Part shown: one piece after another, positions 29,869-39,897 of the stretch | How positions within the stretch are numbered: position 1 is the first letter of the stretch | Layout of the letters: every line of letters starts with the position of its first letter | NCBI RefSeq assembly: GCF_021535135.1 | Contig: NZ_CP091036.1 | Coordinates: forward strand, 2,976,001-3,040,000 | Direction: 5' to 3' | DNA: 64,000 nucleotides | Origin: Antarcticibacterium sp. 1MA-6-2 | Lineage (GTDB): Bacteria > Bacteroidota > Bacteroidia > Flavobacteriales > Flavobacteriaceae | Position numbers and translations under genes: made by a program | The notes under the pieces: generated by a model | The model's database searches: none | The model's input: the letters and a program-made list of their open reading frames with translations, nothing else | Told to the model about the DNA's origin: nothing

Positions 29869-31254
29869 ATGAAGATGAAGGCGCTTATTTTTTCTTCCTG
29901 TTTGGCAGTGGCTTTTACCACTTCTACAGGTATGCTCGCGCAGGAAAATGGCCTTCCAATACAGGTGGTGCAGGGAAATGAAGACGACCTTGGAAATGTG
30001 ACCGACGAATTTCAGGAAAATTTCTTTGAAGCTTTAAAGCAAAAAGCAATTGAGAACTACGAAAAGGCAATTGTAGCTCTGCAAAAATGTGAAAAGCTTC
30101 AGCCGGAAAATCCTGTGGTTCCTTTTGAAATGGGCAAAAATTATAAGCTTCTGGAAAATTATGAAGCTGCAATTAGTAGCCTGCAAAAAGCCAACAGGTT
30201 AAAACCGAACCAGCAATGGGTCCTGGCAGAATTAATGGAATCATTTTATGAAAATAAAGATTACGAAGAAGCCATTATAATTGCAAAGAACCTGGTGCCA
30301 ATAGATGCTGGATATTATAACAACCTGGCAGATCTTTATTTCAAAACCCAGAAATTCGATGAGCTCCTGCAACTTTTAGACAGGTTGGATGCTGAATTAG
30401 GTGTGGATGAGTTCAGGCTCGGGCTTCGACAACAAATTTTTGCAATCACTAATAATACACCTGCGCGAATTGATGTAGTGAAACAGGCCATCAAGGCCAA
30501 TCCCGAAGATCAGGCTAACTACTTAAATCTTATTTACATCTACAGCGAGGAAGGAATGGAAGCAGAAGCATTTTCCGCAGCCGAGGATATGAAGATCAAA
30601 TTTCCTAATTCCCGGATAGTTCATCTGGCTCTGTATAAATTTTATCTCAACGATAATAAGCCGGAGAAAGCATTGGAGTCTATGAAGATCATTCTTGCTG
30701 CTGAAGAAATTGACGCTGAATCGAAATTTAAAGTCTTAAATGATTTTCTGCTTTTTGCCGCACCACGACCAGAATATCAGGATGATTTAAATGAGGTAAT
30801 AGCGCTTTTTTCAACTTCAGAAAATAGTCCACAAATATATCAGAAGTTAGGAGAATATTTTTTGATCAAAAATGAAAAGGAGCAGGCATTATCTTATTTT
30901 GAACAGGGATTAACCAAAGATCTGGACAATTTTGAATTGATAAGAAACACTTTGTTGCTTCAGCTGGATCTCGGCCGTTTTCAGGAAGCATCTGTGTTAA
31001 GCGAGAAAGCTCTTGAAATTTTTCCTGCACAACCAGTTCTATATCTGGTAAGAGGTGCTGCACTAAATCAACAGCAGGAATTTAAAGAAGCAGAGGAAGC
31101 TCTCACCTTTGGCCTGGATTATGTAATAGACAATGAAAATATGGAAGTTGACTTTTTTGAACAGCTTTCTATAACTTATCTCGGCTTGGGGAATGAGAAG
31201 AAATCTTCTGAATTTTTACAACGGGCTAAGGAAAAAAATAATAAACTGAAATAA
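29869..31254 (+). CDS. Exported tetratricopeptide-repeat protein
   Basis: A 461-residue periplasmic or outer-membrane-associated protein with a signal peptide (FSSCLAVAFTTSTGMLAQ) and about ten TPR or TPR-like units, e.g. NYEKAIVALQKCEKLQPENP and NYEAAISSLQKANRLKPNQ. It ends one base before a DUF4292 lipoprotein start. The conserved TPR-DUF4292-EnvC order in Flavobacteriia suggests a cell-envelope assembly role, but the molecular task is unknown. Confidence 0.8.
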   Translation: MKMKALIFSSCLAVAFTTSTGMLAQENGLPIQVVQGNEDDLGNVTDEFQENFFEALKQKAIENYEKAIVALQKCEKLQPENPVVPFEMGKNYKLLENYEAAISSLQKANRLKPNQQWVLAELMESFYENKDYEEAIIIAKNLVPIDAGYYNNLADLYFKTQKFDELLQLLDRLDAELGVDEFRLGLRQQIFAITNNTPARIDVVKQAIKANPEDQANYLNLIYIYSEEGMEAEAFSAAEDMKIKFPNSRIVHLALYKFYLNDNKPEKALESMKIILAAEEIDAESKFKVLNDFLLFAAPRPEYQDDLNEVIALFSTSENSPQIYQKLGEYFLIKNEKEQALSYFEQGLTKDLDNFELIRNTLLLQLDLGRFQEASVLSEKALEIFPAQPVLYLVRGAALNQQQEFKEAEEALTFGLDYVIDNENMEVDFFEQLSITYLGLGNEKKSSEFLQRAKEKNNKLK

Positions 31255-32025
31255 ATGTATAAGAAAATACTGATTCTTTTTGCTGTTACCCTGTTTCTAA
31301 CCTCCTGCGGAAGCAAAAGGGAAAGTCTGGAAATTGAAGATGCCGCGACTTCCAAAGTAATTGCAAGCCACTACAGCAACGAACCCGATTTTAAAACCAT
31401 GAGCAGCAGGATGAGATTAAATTATCAGGATGCTGAAAGATCTCAGGCCGTAACGGTAAGCTTTAGAATGCAAAAGGATGAGACGATATGGATGAGTGCC
31501 CAGGTTCTTGGAATTCCTTTGGCGAAAGCTCTCATCACAAGAGACAGGGTGAGTTATTTTGAAAAAATTGGAAAAACTTATTTCGATGGAAATTATAGAC
31601 TCCTTAGTGAATGGGTGGGAACTCCTCTTGACTTTGAAAAGCTTCAAAACCTTTTGATGGGCCAGGCCATTTACGATCTAAGGGAGGACAGATATGTACT
31701 GGCAGAATCTTCCCGCGGATATCAATTAGTACCTGCAAATGCTGCAGGAGAAGCCATTAAAAAAATGTTCCTTATCGACCCGCAGAACTTTAAAGCTTCG
31801 GCCCAGCAATTGGGCCAGGAAAGAGAAAACAGAAATGTTACTGTCACCTATCCCAAGTATCAAAATGTAAGCGGAAGACTTATTCCGGAGGAGATTAAGA
31901 TTGTTGCGAACGAAGGTGGTACAGGTACAAACATTGACATCTCCTTTAAATCGGTGAGCTTTAATGAGGATGTAAGCTTTCCGTTTGAAATTCCTTCTGG
32001 TTATGATGAAATCGTAATTGAATAA
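31255..32025 (+). CDS. DUF4292 lipoprotein
   Basis: A 256-residue lipoprotein with lipobox L-T-S-C (LFLTSCGSKRES). The mature part resembles the LolA/LolB-like fold assigned to DUF4292: strands such as MRLNYQDAERSQAVTVSFRMQ and QVLGIPLAKALITRDRVSYFEK. Its start directly follows the stop of the TPR gene, and its stop TAATG overlaps the EnvC start, so the three are tightly coupled. A role in lipoprotein or LPS handling is inference. Confidence 0.8.
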   Translation: MYKKILILFAVTLFLTSCGSKRESLEIEDAATSKVIASHYSNEPDFKTMSSRMRLNYQDAERSQAVTVSFRMQKDETIWMSAQVLGIPLAKALITRDRVSYFEKIGKTYFDGNYRLLSEWVGTPLDFEKLQNLLMGQAIYDLREDRYVLAESSRGYQLVPANAAGEAIKKMFLIDPQNFKASAQQLGQERENRNVTVTYPKYQNVSGRLIPEEIKIVANEGGTGTNIDISFKSVSFNEDVSFPFEIPSGYDEIVIE

Positions 32026-33249
32026 TGAGAATACCACAAATCTTAAAAACTGTTTTTGTACTTCTGATCTTTGCTGCGCCTGCATTTCAGCTTCAGGCTC
32101 AGAATACCCGGGAAGACCTTGAACAAAGAAGACTCGAACTTCGGGAAGAGATCAAGAAGATCAATTCGCTCCGCAGTTCGAATAAACAGCGTGAGAAATC
32201 GGTCCTTACCCAGGTGGAGGATCTTGACAGGCAAATTCGTACTACCGAGAACCTTATTAAAGTAACCAATCAGCAAGCCAATCTTCTTACCAGGGATATC
32301 AATTCGAATACCAATAAAATTCAGTCCTTGCGAAAGGAACTTGAAAAACTTAAAGAGGATTACGGCCAGATGATTGGCAAATCTTATAAAAGTAAGTCCC
32401 AACAAAGCAGGATCATGTTCCTGTTGTCGTCTCAGAGCTTTTTACAGGCATACAAACGACTTCAATACATGAAACAGTATGCCAACTATAGAAAGACACA
32501 GGGAGAAGAGATAAAACTGCGTACAGAAGAATTGCAGACGCTAAATAGTAACCTCATTAGTCAAAAGAAACAAAAGGACCAGCTTATTGCTGAAAACAGG
32601 CAAACCAGGGCACAACTGGAGAAGAACAGGCAGTCCCAGCAGGTACTGGTTAAGAGCATCAGGCAGAAAGAGGGGGAATTTGCGGCACAAATTAACAAGA
32701 AGCAACAGGAACTTAGCGCTATAGATAAAAAGATAGATGAAATCATTAGAGCATCTATTGCGCGGGATAACAAGGAAAGCGGTTCCAGTTCCCGTGATGT
32801 TTATGAATTAACCCCAGAGGCAAAAGCTCTGGCAGCAAATTTTGCCAGTAATAAAGGAAAGTTACCATGGCTAGGTCCGTTCAGGAGTGGTCGTTAGGCG
32901 ATATGGATCCCAACCACATCCTGTTGTTAAGACGGTTACTGTAGAAAGTAACGGGGTGCATATTGAAACCGAAAAAGGGAGCAACGCCCGTGCAGTATTT
33001 GGAGGAACAGTAAGTGAAGTACAGGCTGTTCCCGGAGCTAACAAGGCTGTTATGGTAAGACACGGAGATTATATCACAATCTATAACAATCTTGGGAAAG
33101 TATTCGTAAAACGTGGGGACGTAGTTTCTTTAGGTCAGGACCTGGGCGAAGTGGCTACTAATAGTAGTTCGGGTAAAACCACCTTATACTTCCTTGTCTA
33201 TAAAAACATGGATAAAATGGATCCTGCCGATTGGATCCTGAGGATGTAA
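32025..33249 (+). CDS. envC: Murein hydrolase activator EnvC-like, frame broken near 32871
   Basis: Periplasmic coiled-coil protein with a C-terminal LytM (M23) domain, about 408 residues. Signal peptide to LQAQN, long coiled coil to about residue 255, then LPW. The frame breaks at CTAGG (32871-32875), and LPW-P-V-R-S-G-VVVRRYG rejoins it. The LytM domain lacks the usual zinc ligands: HIETEKG replaces HxGxD, and LYFLVYKN replaces the HxH motif. This fits EnvC, which activates amidases and does not itself cut. Confidence 0.8.
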
Positions 33250-33272
33250 GACTTTTCCACAACAAATATTTT

Positions 33273-33313
33273 AAAAACAAAAATGGAGGAAATATGCCTC
33301 CATTTTGTTTTTA
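33273..33313. terminator. Bidirectional terminator between envC and the thioesterase
   Basis: A perfect stem of about 15 bp (AAAACAAAAATGGAGG with CCTCCATTTTGTTTT) encloses a 7-base loop. It has T-runs on both strands and serves the convergent genes on each side. Confidence 0.85.
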
Positions 33314-33331
33314 ATATAATTTATAAAGCTG

Positions 33332-33844
33332 TCAATCTTTAAAAAGCGCCTTTAACTCGGTTGCATCATTTGGTTTCATTTTTCCTGCAAGTACAAGACT
33401 TAATTGCTTTCTTCTTAAAGCAGCGTCAAATCGTTCTTTTTCCTGTTCAGTTTCAGGTTCCAGAGGTGGTACAGCTACGGGTGCCCCGGTTTCATCTACC
33501 GCAACAAAAGTGTAAATAGCCTCATTTGCCTGGGAACGCTTTCCGCTTTCCCTGTCTTCCACCCACACATCAATAAAGATTTCCATGGAACTTTTAAAAG
33601 CTCTTGAAACGACAGCCTCCACCGTTACCACACTGCCTAAAGGGATAACTTTATTAAAGGCGACATGATTAACAGAAGCCGTTACTACTATCCTGCGGCT
33701 ATGACGTCTGGCAGCAATACTGGCCGCACGGTCCATTCGTGCCAGCAGTTCACCACCAAAAAGGTTGTTTAATGGATTAGTCTCACTGGGAAGGACCAGA
33801 TCGGTAAGTATAGTACGGGAATCTTTAGGATTTTTTGCCTGCAT
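33332..33844 (-). CDS. Acyl-CoA thioesterase (hotdog fold, YciA/ACOT-like)
   Basis: A 170-residue single hotdog domain that hydrolyses acyl-CoA. Visible are the family opening SRTILTDLVLPSETNPLNNLFGGELLARMD and the long helix DRAASIAARRHSRRIVVTASVNHVAF. The C-terminal extension is basic (KMKPNDATELKALFKD). Frame intact. A good -7 promoter element precedes it. Confidence 0.85.
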   Translation of the reverse strand: MQAKNPKDSRTILTDLVLPSETNPLNNLFGGELLARMDRAASIAARRHSRRIVVTASVNHVAFNKVIPLGSVVTVEAVVSRAFKSSMEIFIDVWVEDRESGKRSQANEAIYTFVAVDETGAPVAVPPLEPETEQEKERFDAALRRKQLSLVLAGKMKPNDATELKALFKD

Positions 33845-33857
33845 GCCAAATTTTTGG

Positions 33858-33865
33858 CAAAGGTA
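33858..33865 (-). promoter_or_regulatory. Bacteroidetes -7 element before the thioesterase gene
   Basis: On the minus strand TACCTTTG matches TAnnTTTG exactly and lies 13 bp before the ATG, implying a very short leader. Confidence 0.5.
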
Positions 33866-33900
33866 AGTTGCAGGATTTCCAGCTACAAGTTAAAGGACTA

Positions 33901-34833
33901 TTAAAGTTCCTGTACCAATAGCCAGGCTCCGTCGTTAGACTTCTTTACCTGGTATAACATATTTATTGCCTCTCTCCTTGTTTCATGACTGCTGTAGACT
34001 ACCTGGTGTAAACCATAGCGATTTTCTCCTATATAACGAGCTTTGTGCCCTTCGGCCCTAAGTTCCGTCACCTTTAAGTGAGCATTTTCTTCTACTCTAT
34101 AAGCCCCTGCAACTACGTGAAAGTCACCACTTTGCTTTGTTACTTTAAGAGTAATTTCGGGCAGCGGATTATCAATAATAAAAGTTGCTTGTTGAATTTT
34201 TTGCTGTAGTTGAGATTCCGCAGCCTGTTGTTCAGCAACATTATGTTCAGTTACCTGGTTACTATAAATATTTAAGCCTGTAAGACCCGATAGGCCTAAA
34301 GCCAGAACCGCGATAGCAGCATATTTTAAATAAGGCCTGCTTTCTCTTCTTTCGGGAGTGAAATGGATAGGAGCTTTTTCCTCCAGTTGCTCTGCCTGCT
34401 TTTTGTATACTTCTCGTTTAACTGCAGTAGCAGGGACATGACTAAGTCCAAATGCTTCAGTTAAAAAGTTGGTTTCCTTCACAGGTTCAAATTGTAGAAC
34501 GTCTTCAGAATTAAGAGAAAAGATTCCAAGATTCTCCAATTCAACATGACTTTCCTTCTGAAGTTGAATTTGTAGCTTTTCCACATATTCCTGAATGCTG
34601 TAAACTGCGGCAGGATAACTTAATTGTTCGGCATCTGCTATATAATTCGCCAGAAGGCCATCATTCTTTTTTAGCTGTCCATTAAACGAAATAAGCTTTT
34701 TAGGAGGATAAAACGCCTGTGTTTTTTCATCGTAATTTGCAGATTGTCTATGGGTCAAAAATGCACCAAAACCGGGAAGAATAACGCATTCGTAACGGTA
34801 CAATAAATCGGAGATGTGAGAAGCTACGGTCAT
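33901..34833 (-). CDS. HU-like plus SPOR domain membrane protein
   Basis: A 310-residue protein. The N-terminus (SDLLYRYECVILPGFGAFLTHRQSA) is the prokaryotic HU/CCDC81-like domain, near residues 1-135. One membrane helix (YAAIAVLALGLSGLTGLNIY) follows, then a periplasmic SPOR domain ending in DGAWLLVQEL that would bind denuded peptidoglycan. This architecture is common and conserved in Bacteroidetes and suggests a link between the cell interior and the division site. Frame intact. Confidence 0.85.
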   Translation of the reverse strand: MTVASHISDLLYRYECVILPGFGAFLTHRQSANYDEKTQAFYPPKKLISFNGQLKKNDGLLANYIADAEQLSYPAAVYSIQEYVEKLQIQLQKESHVELENLGIFSLNSEDVLQFEPVKETNFLTEAFGLSHVPATAVKREVYKKQAEQLEEKAPIHFTPERRESRPYLKYAAIAVLALGLSGLTGLNIYSNQVTEHNVAEQQAAESQLQQKIQQATFIIDNPLPEITLKVTKQSGDFHVVAGAYRVEENAHLKVTELRAEGHKARYIGENRYGLHQVVYSSHETRREAINMLYQVKKSNDGAWLLVQEL

Positions 34834-35053
34834 AATAGCAAAAATAAGATTTTAAGGAACAGCATAAAATTAGATAAAGATATGTTATTAACAAATCTTT
34901 TTTTTGAGACTTTTTAACAGAGATATCAACGTTGAGTTACTGAAAATTAGTTACATATTTCTTACAGTTTCCAAAAAATTTCAGATATTAAATGGAATTT
35001 TCTTTTATAGATTCTTTAGAAAAGAAAAGATTGTAAAAATCGAATAATAGTTC

Positions 35054-36155
35054 ATGGACAAATCAGAACTTCACTATCTATTAGCGCTTCAAAATATGCC
35101 CAATTTAGGAGATAGTACAGCAAAGAAGCTGCTTCGCCACCTGGGAAGTGCGGTTGAGATCTTTAAGACCAAAAAGCAGGTTCTTCTGAAAATTGATGGA
35201 GTAGGGGATGCTAAATTAAAAGGATTCGATGATCCGGCACATTTAAAGCTGGCAGAGGAGGAAATAAGATTTATTGAGGCCAACAATATAGATTTTTGCT
35301 ATTACCAGGATAAAGAGTATCCAGAAAAACTTAAACATTGTCATGATGGCCCAATTCTTCTTTTTTCTAAAGGAAATATCGATCTAAAAAATAAGAGGAT
35401 CATAAGCATAGTGGGAACGAGGAATATAACCACACAGGGAATAGCATTTTGCGAGCAGTTTGTTGAAGACATCTCTCCTTTAGATCCTGTTATAATTTCC
35501 GGTTTTGCTTATGGAGTAGATATTACAGCTCAAAAGGCTGCCGTAAAACACGGGCTACAAACCATAGGCTGCCTTGCTCATGGCTTGAACCAGGTATATC
35601 CAAAGGTTCATAAAAAATACGTCGCTCAAATAGAAACTAACGGAGGTTTTTATACCGACTTTTGGAGTAGTCATCCCTTTGATCGCAATAATTTTTTGAA
35701 ACGGAACAGGATAATTGCTTAGTCTTAGTGAAGCTACAGTAGTAATAGAGAGTGCAGAAAAAGGAGGCTCTTTAGTAACTGCCGATATTGCTAATTCTTA
35801 TAACAGGGAAGTTTTTGCAGTTCCCGGACGACCTGTAGATTCACAAAGCAGGGGTTGTAATAACCTTATAAAATCTCAAAATGCGCATCTGCTTTCCAGT
35901 GCGGCAGATTTGGTGTACATTCTTAACTGGGATACCAAACCTTCACCGTCTCCTGTTCAAAAGCAACTATTCGTTGAGTTGGAACCACAGGAGCAGGAAC
36001 TTTACGACTATCTGCAACGTGAAGGTAAACAACAGCTCGACGCCATTGCACTTGGCTGCAGCCTGCCTACCTACAAAACCGCAGGCCTGCTGCTGGAGAT
36101 GGAATTAAAGGGAGTTGTAAGACCGCTGCCGGGAAAATTGTTTGAAGCTATTTAA
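35054..36155 (+). CDS. dprA: DNA-processing protein DprA, frame broken near 35718
   Basis: Recombination mediator that loads RecA on incoming single-stranded DNA, about 366 residues. The Rossmann-like domain shows IVGTRNITTQG and the SGFAYGVDITAQKAA motif. The frame breaks at CTTAG (35718-35722); reading N-R-I-I-A-[G]-L-S-E-A-T joins it to VVIESAEKGGSLVTADIA, both highly conserved DprA motifs. A C-terminal winged-helix domain (EQELYDYLQREGKQQLDAIAL) completes it. Confidence 0.9.
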
Positions 36156-36223
36156 CACCTGAATTTGAATTCATGTCTTTTTTTATCCGATTTTTGGTGT
36201 ATTAACTTAACAATCTGGTAAGT

Positions 36224-36655
36224 ATGAAAAATTTCAGATTTATTTTTGTATTCCTGGCCTTTGCAGGAATTGCTTCCTGCAGTAATGACGATGACGGTAA
36301 TTCTAATGTGCCGCCGGATAATGACAAAATTTTGGGAACGTGGAAGATCCAGAATCAATTTTTCGACGGAGAGGAAGAACCATTAACTGATTGTGAAAAG
36401 CAAACAACAGTAGAATTTATGGCAAATGGTACTGTTAAGAGTACCGATTATTTTGCAGATTTTGACACAGAAGAATGTGTTTCTGAAGTTAGTACCCAAA
36501 AATGGGAAAATAGAGGGAATAACGTTTACCGAATCACCGAAGGAGAACAGGTTGATGACGTTACTATTACTTTTTCTAACAACAATAATACCTTTACAAT
36601 CACTGCAGAGGATGAGGATGGAACTTATTCCACATCCTTTATTCGGGTTAATTGA
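36224..36655 (+). CDS. Lipocalin-like lipoprotein
   Basis: A 143-residue lipoprotein with lipobox IASC followed by an Asp-rich linker (SNDDDGN) typical of Bacteroidetes surface lipoproteins. The rest (ILGTWKIQNQFFDGEE, TTVEFMANGTV, WENRGNNVYRI) matches the lipocalin-like beta-barrel group with two internal cysteines. Ligand unknown. Confidence 0.8.
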   Translation: MKNFRFIFVFLAFAGIASCSNDDDGNSNVPPDNDKILGTWKIQNQFFDGEEEPLTDCEKQTTVEFMANGTVKSTDYFADFDTEECVSEVSTQKWENRGNNVYRITEGEQVDDVTITFSNNNNTFTITAEDEDGTYSTSFIRVN

Positions 36656-36677
36656 TTGAATCTGATCCTTCAGAAAT

Positions 36678-36730
36678 AAAAAGTCACAGGTTAAAATGGA
36701 AAATTTATTTCTTTAACCTGTGACTTTTTA
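36678..36730. terminator. Bidirectional terminator between the lipoprotein gene and trpS
   Basis: An 18-bp near-perfect stem (AAAAAGTCACAGGTTAAA with TTTAACCTGTGACTTTTT) encloses a 17-base AT-rich loop, with T-runs on both strands between convergent genes. Confidence 0.9.
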
Positions 36731-36767
36731 TTTAGTACACCGCCAATAAAGTAAGGATTTTCTGTTC

Positions 36768-37740
36768 TTAGTACCCCAATTTGGTACGAACTCTTTCCAG
36801 GACTTTATTTGCCACTGCTTCGGCCTTTTTCGCTCCTATTTGTAAGGCAGCATCAATTTCTTTAGGATTTTCCATATAATAATTATACTGTTCCCTTTCA
36901 TTTTTGAACCTTGTGATCAAAACCTCGTAAAGTGCCTGTTTTGCATGTCCATACCCATATCCTCCGACCTCATAATTTTTCCGCATCTCAGCAGTTTGCT
37001 CCTTACTTGCAACTAACTTATAGATGTTGAAAACATTATCATTATCCGGATCCTTTGGCTCCTCCAGAGGTGTGCTATCTGTTTGGATTGCCATGATCTG
37101 TTTTCTCAATTGTTTATCTGGCAGAAAAAGATTAATTATGTTTCCTTTGGATTTACTCATCTTTTCTCCGTCTGTACCGGGAACATACATTGTATCTTCA
37201 GAAACCTTGGCATCGGGCATAACGAAGGTTTCTCCCATTTTTGCGTGAAAGCGTGCAGCAACATCACGGGTCATTTCCAGGTGCTGCAATTGGTCTTTTC
37301 CCATAAGCACAATTTCCGCGTCATAGAGAAGAATATCTGCCGCCATTAACATAGGATAGCTAAAAAGGCCAGAATTTACATCTTCAAGTCTGTCAGCTTT
37401 ATCTTTAAACGAATGTGCAAGAGTTAACCTCTGGTAAGGAAAAAAGCAACTTAAATACCAGGTGAGTTCCGCCGTTTGCGGAACATCACTCTGCTTAGTA
37501 GAAAACGGTTTTATTAATATCCAGTCCAAAAGCAAGCCAGGTTGCCGCCGTGGAGTAAGTATTTTGCTTTAATAATTCTGCATCTTTTATCTGGGTTAAA
37601 GTATGCAAATTGGCAATAAAAAGAAAAGATTCATTTTCTGGTCTATTGGCCATTTCAATTGCTTAAGTGATAATTGCGCCAAGAAGGTTTCCAAGATGAG
37701 GAGTTCCTGTACTTTGAACCCCTGTAAGTATTCTAGCCAT
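36768..37740 (-). CDS. trpS: Tryptophan-tRNA ligase, two disruptions
   Basis: Class I aminoacyl-tRNA synthetase, about 322 residues. MARILTGVQSTGTPHLGNLLGAII contains the HIGH-like signature TPHLGN. An in-frame TAA follows, inside CTTAAG (37662-37667 on the plus strand), where the family reads I-I-P-A-I-E-M. A second break at CTTAG (37494-37498) separates DINKTVFY from QSDVPQTAEL. The KMSKS loop is present in GEKMSKSKGN. Essential, so the disruptions are likely errors. Confidence 0.9.
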
Positions 37741-37759
37741 TGACTTTTTTATATTTTGA

Positions 37760-37767
37760 CAAAGGTA
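37760..37767 (-). promoter_or_regulatory. Bacteroidetes -7 element before trpS
   Basis: The minus strand reads TACCTTTG, an exact TAnnTTTG match, 19 bp upstream of the trpS ATG. Confidence 0.5.
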
Positions 37768-37814
37768 CTTCTTTTATAGAATTCACTTAATTCATTTTAC
37801 TATTTTTACCTGCT

Positions 37815-38555
37815 ATGGGAGTATTGAGATCTTTTATAACTATAATCTGGAGAATCTGGTTTTATATTCTTTTAGGTCTTCCAATTGTAGTTATGTTTCC
37901 CTTTCTTATCATTTTTACTTCTTCTGAAAGATTTTATCCGCAATATTTCGTTTGTGCCAGGATTTGGGCAAAATGTATATTATACGGCATGGGTTTTATT
38001 CCAAAGAAATGTTCATCAGCAAAGCTTGAAAAAGGAAAGAGTTATATGTTTGTCGCCAATCACACTTCCATTACAGACATTATGTTGATGTTGGCAGTTA
38101 TTGATCATCCTTTTGTTTTTTTAGGAAAAGTGGAACTTGCCCGTATTCCCTTATTCGGCTATTTCTACCGTAGAACTTGCATACTGGTAGACAGGGGCTC
38201 TCAAAAAAGCCGCCTGGAAGCTTTTGCTGAAGCCCAAAGACGACTAAGGCAGGGAAACAGTATCTGTATTTTTCCTGAAGGAGGAGTGCCCGAAGATAAA
38301 TTTATAGTAATGGCACCTTTTAAAGATGGGGCTGTAAGACTGGCAATTGATCATCAAATTCCCATTGTACCTATTACCTTCCACGACAATAAAAGGAGAT
38401 TTTCATATACTTTTTTATCTGGTAGTCCGGGAATTATGAGGGCGAAAATTCATCCTGTTGTTCCAACTAAAAATAAAACGCAAGCCGATAAACGTGAAAT
38501 TAAAGATGAAGTTTTTGAGGTAATTCTTAAGGAGCTAAAAAATCCGACTATTTAA
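37815..38555 (+). CDS. plsC: 1-acyl-sn-glycerol-3-phosphate acyltransferase
   Basis: Membrane-bound acyltransferase that makes phosphatidic acid, 246 residues. The HX4D catalytic motif is H83/D88 in NHTSITD, and the substrate motif FPEGG lies at 152-156. An N-terminal hydrophobic region (residues 8-35) anchors it. Frame intact. Confidence 0.9.
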   Translation: MGVLRSFITIIWRIWFYILLGLPIVVMFPFLIIFTSSERFYPQYFVCARIWAKCILYGMGFIPKKCSSAKLEKGKSYMFVANHTSITDIMLMLAVIDHPFVFLGKVELARIPLFGYFYRRTCILVDRGSQKSRLEAFAEAQRRLRQGNSICIFPEGGVPEDKFIVMAPFKDGAVRLAIDHQIPIVPITFHDNKRRFSYTFLSGSPGIMRAKIHPVVPTKNKTQADKREIKDEVFEVILKELKNPTI

Positions 38556-39896
38556 CTAGAATTTAAAGCTGAATCCCGTATATACACCAAAGTAGTAGGG
38601 ATTAAGATCGGTATTATTGGTGTAGGTGTTTATTTGATATTTAAAAATGGGCTCCAGGTTTATTTGAAATTGTGGAGAAATTTCATAATCCAGGCCAACC
38701 CCCACATTTGTACTAAAACTCACCTGGTTCAGGTTGTTTGACTCCCCAAGATCTGTTGAAAAATTAGAGGAGTTGAGGGAGATCATATTTTCATCCAGGA
38801 ATAACGTACTTCCACCTCCTATTAAGTTAAAACCTACACGTTTGTCAATAATGACATACTCCAGTTCAACTAAGTATTTCAATAAATCCTAATTTTTGGT
38901 TTAGGTAACCTGCCGCCGGAGACGCAATGCTGGAGCGATTAAATTCTGAAGAAGCACTTATATTGCTGAAGGGTCTTGAAATAGTGTTTTCTATTCTATA
39001 CTTAGGAATTTCACCTCTATAGTCTATTCCGGTAAGTGCACTGGGATTAACGGTAGCTCTAAAGGCAATATCTTTTGTGTTATAACTAAGATCTACTTTA
39101 CTAATCCCGGACCTTATTTTAATTTTATCTGAAATTTTGTAAGCAAAGTTCACCCCGTAAGCCATAGAGATCTCGCCGCTGCTATTGTTGTTGGCAAACC
39201 TGGAGTCTATAGAGTTTCCATTGCCCAGATTGTCAAAGTAAACAGGTGCAGCCACTGTTGAAACCCTAAGCTTCTTTTCGGCATGGCATGTTTTCCTTTT
39301 AATTCTTCGGTAAAGCCATTTTCCGGCGGTGTGGGAAGTGCAATTTTTCTTATTTCAGTCACCTGTTTCACCTCATTCTCCTGTTGGAGCTCCTCATAGG
39401 TAAGCGCACTTAGAATAGAAAAGGACGAAAGCCCCGGCTTAAGATTTTTTGCTGAGATAGTTTCTCTTTGTTGAGCCAGTTGTGATCCTCCTGAAAACGA
39501 TTGAGTACTTAAGGATGCTTCAAATGCTTCCTGTTTTTGTCTATTTTTTGTGTCCTGCATCAAAGCCTGTAATATAATTGCAGACCTTGTCATATTCTCA
39601 TTATAGGAATTTGAAATAAGAGTGAGTTCCCCAAAGTTTCTTTGCTGTTTTGTAGTAATTGAGGCAGTATTATTAGAACTGCGGGACGTTTTAAACAAAT
39701 CATTGGCGAAATTAACGAGCAAAGCAAGGACTGCAGCGATACCTGCCATCCTGTACCACAATGGAATAGCGTATTTTTTACGCTTTTTTTCCTGAAGCCG
39801 CGAAGAAATATTATTCCATACTGCCTCTCGTGGCGCAGCCTCGAAATCCTTAAATTTCTCCTGAAAGAGCCTGTCTATGTGCTTTTTTTCTTCCAT
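38556..39896 (-). CDS. Outer-membrane-barrel-like protein with cytosolic N-terminus, two breaks
   Basis: Protein of about 445 residues. The N-terminus (KHIDRLFQEKFKDFEAAPREAVWNNISSRL) is a cytosolic segment as in anti-sigma-like Bacteroidetes proteins. A single membrane helix (AGIAAVLALLVNFAND), a disordered region and a C-terminal barrel-like domain ending VYTGFSFKF follow. Breaks: CCTAAG (39265-39270, plus strand), rejoined by V-S-T-V-A-A-P-V-Y-F, and CTAAG (38870-38874), rejoined by F-I-E-I-P-V-E-L-E-Y. It starts one base after the sigma factor stop. I infer a regulatory partner of that sigma factor. Confidence 0.7.
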
Positions 39897-39897
39897 T

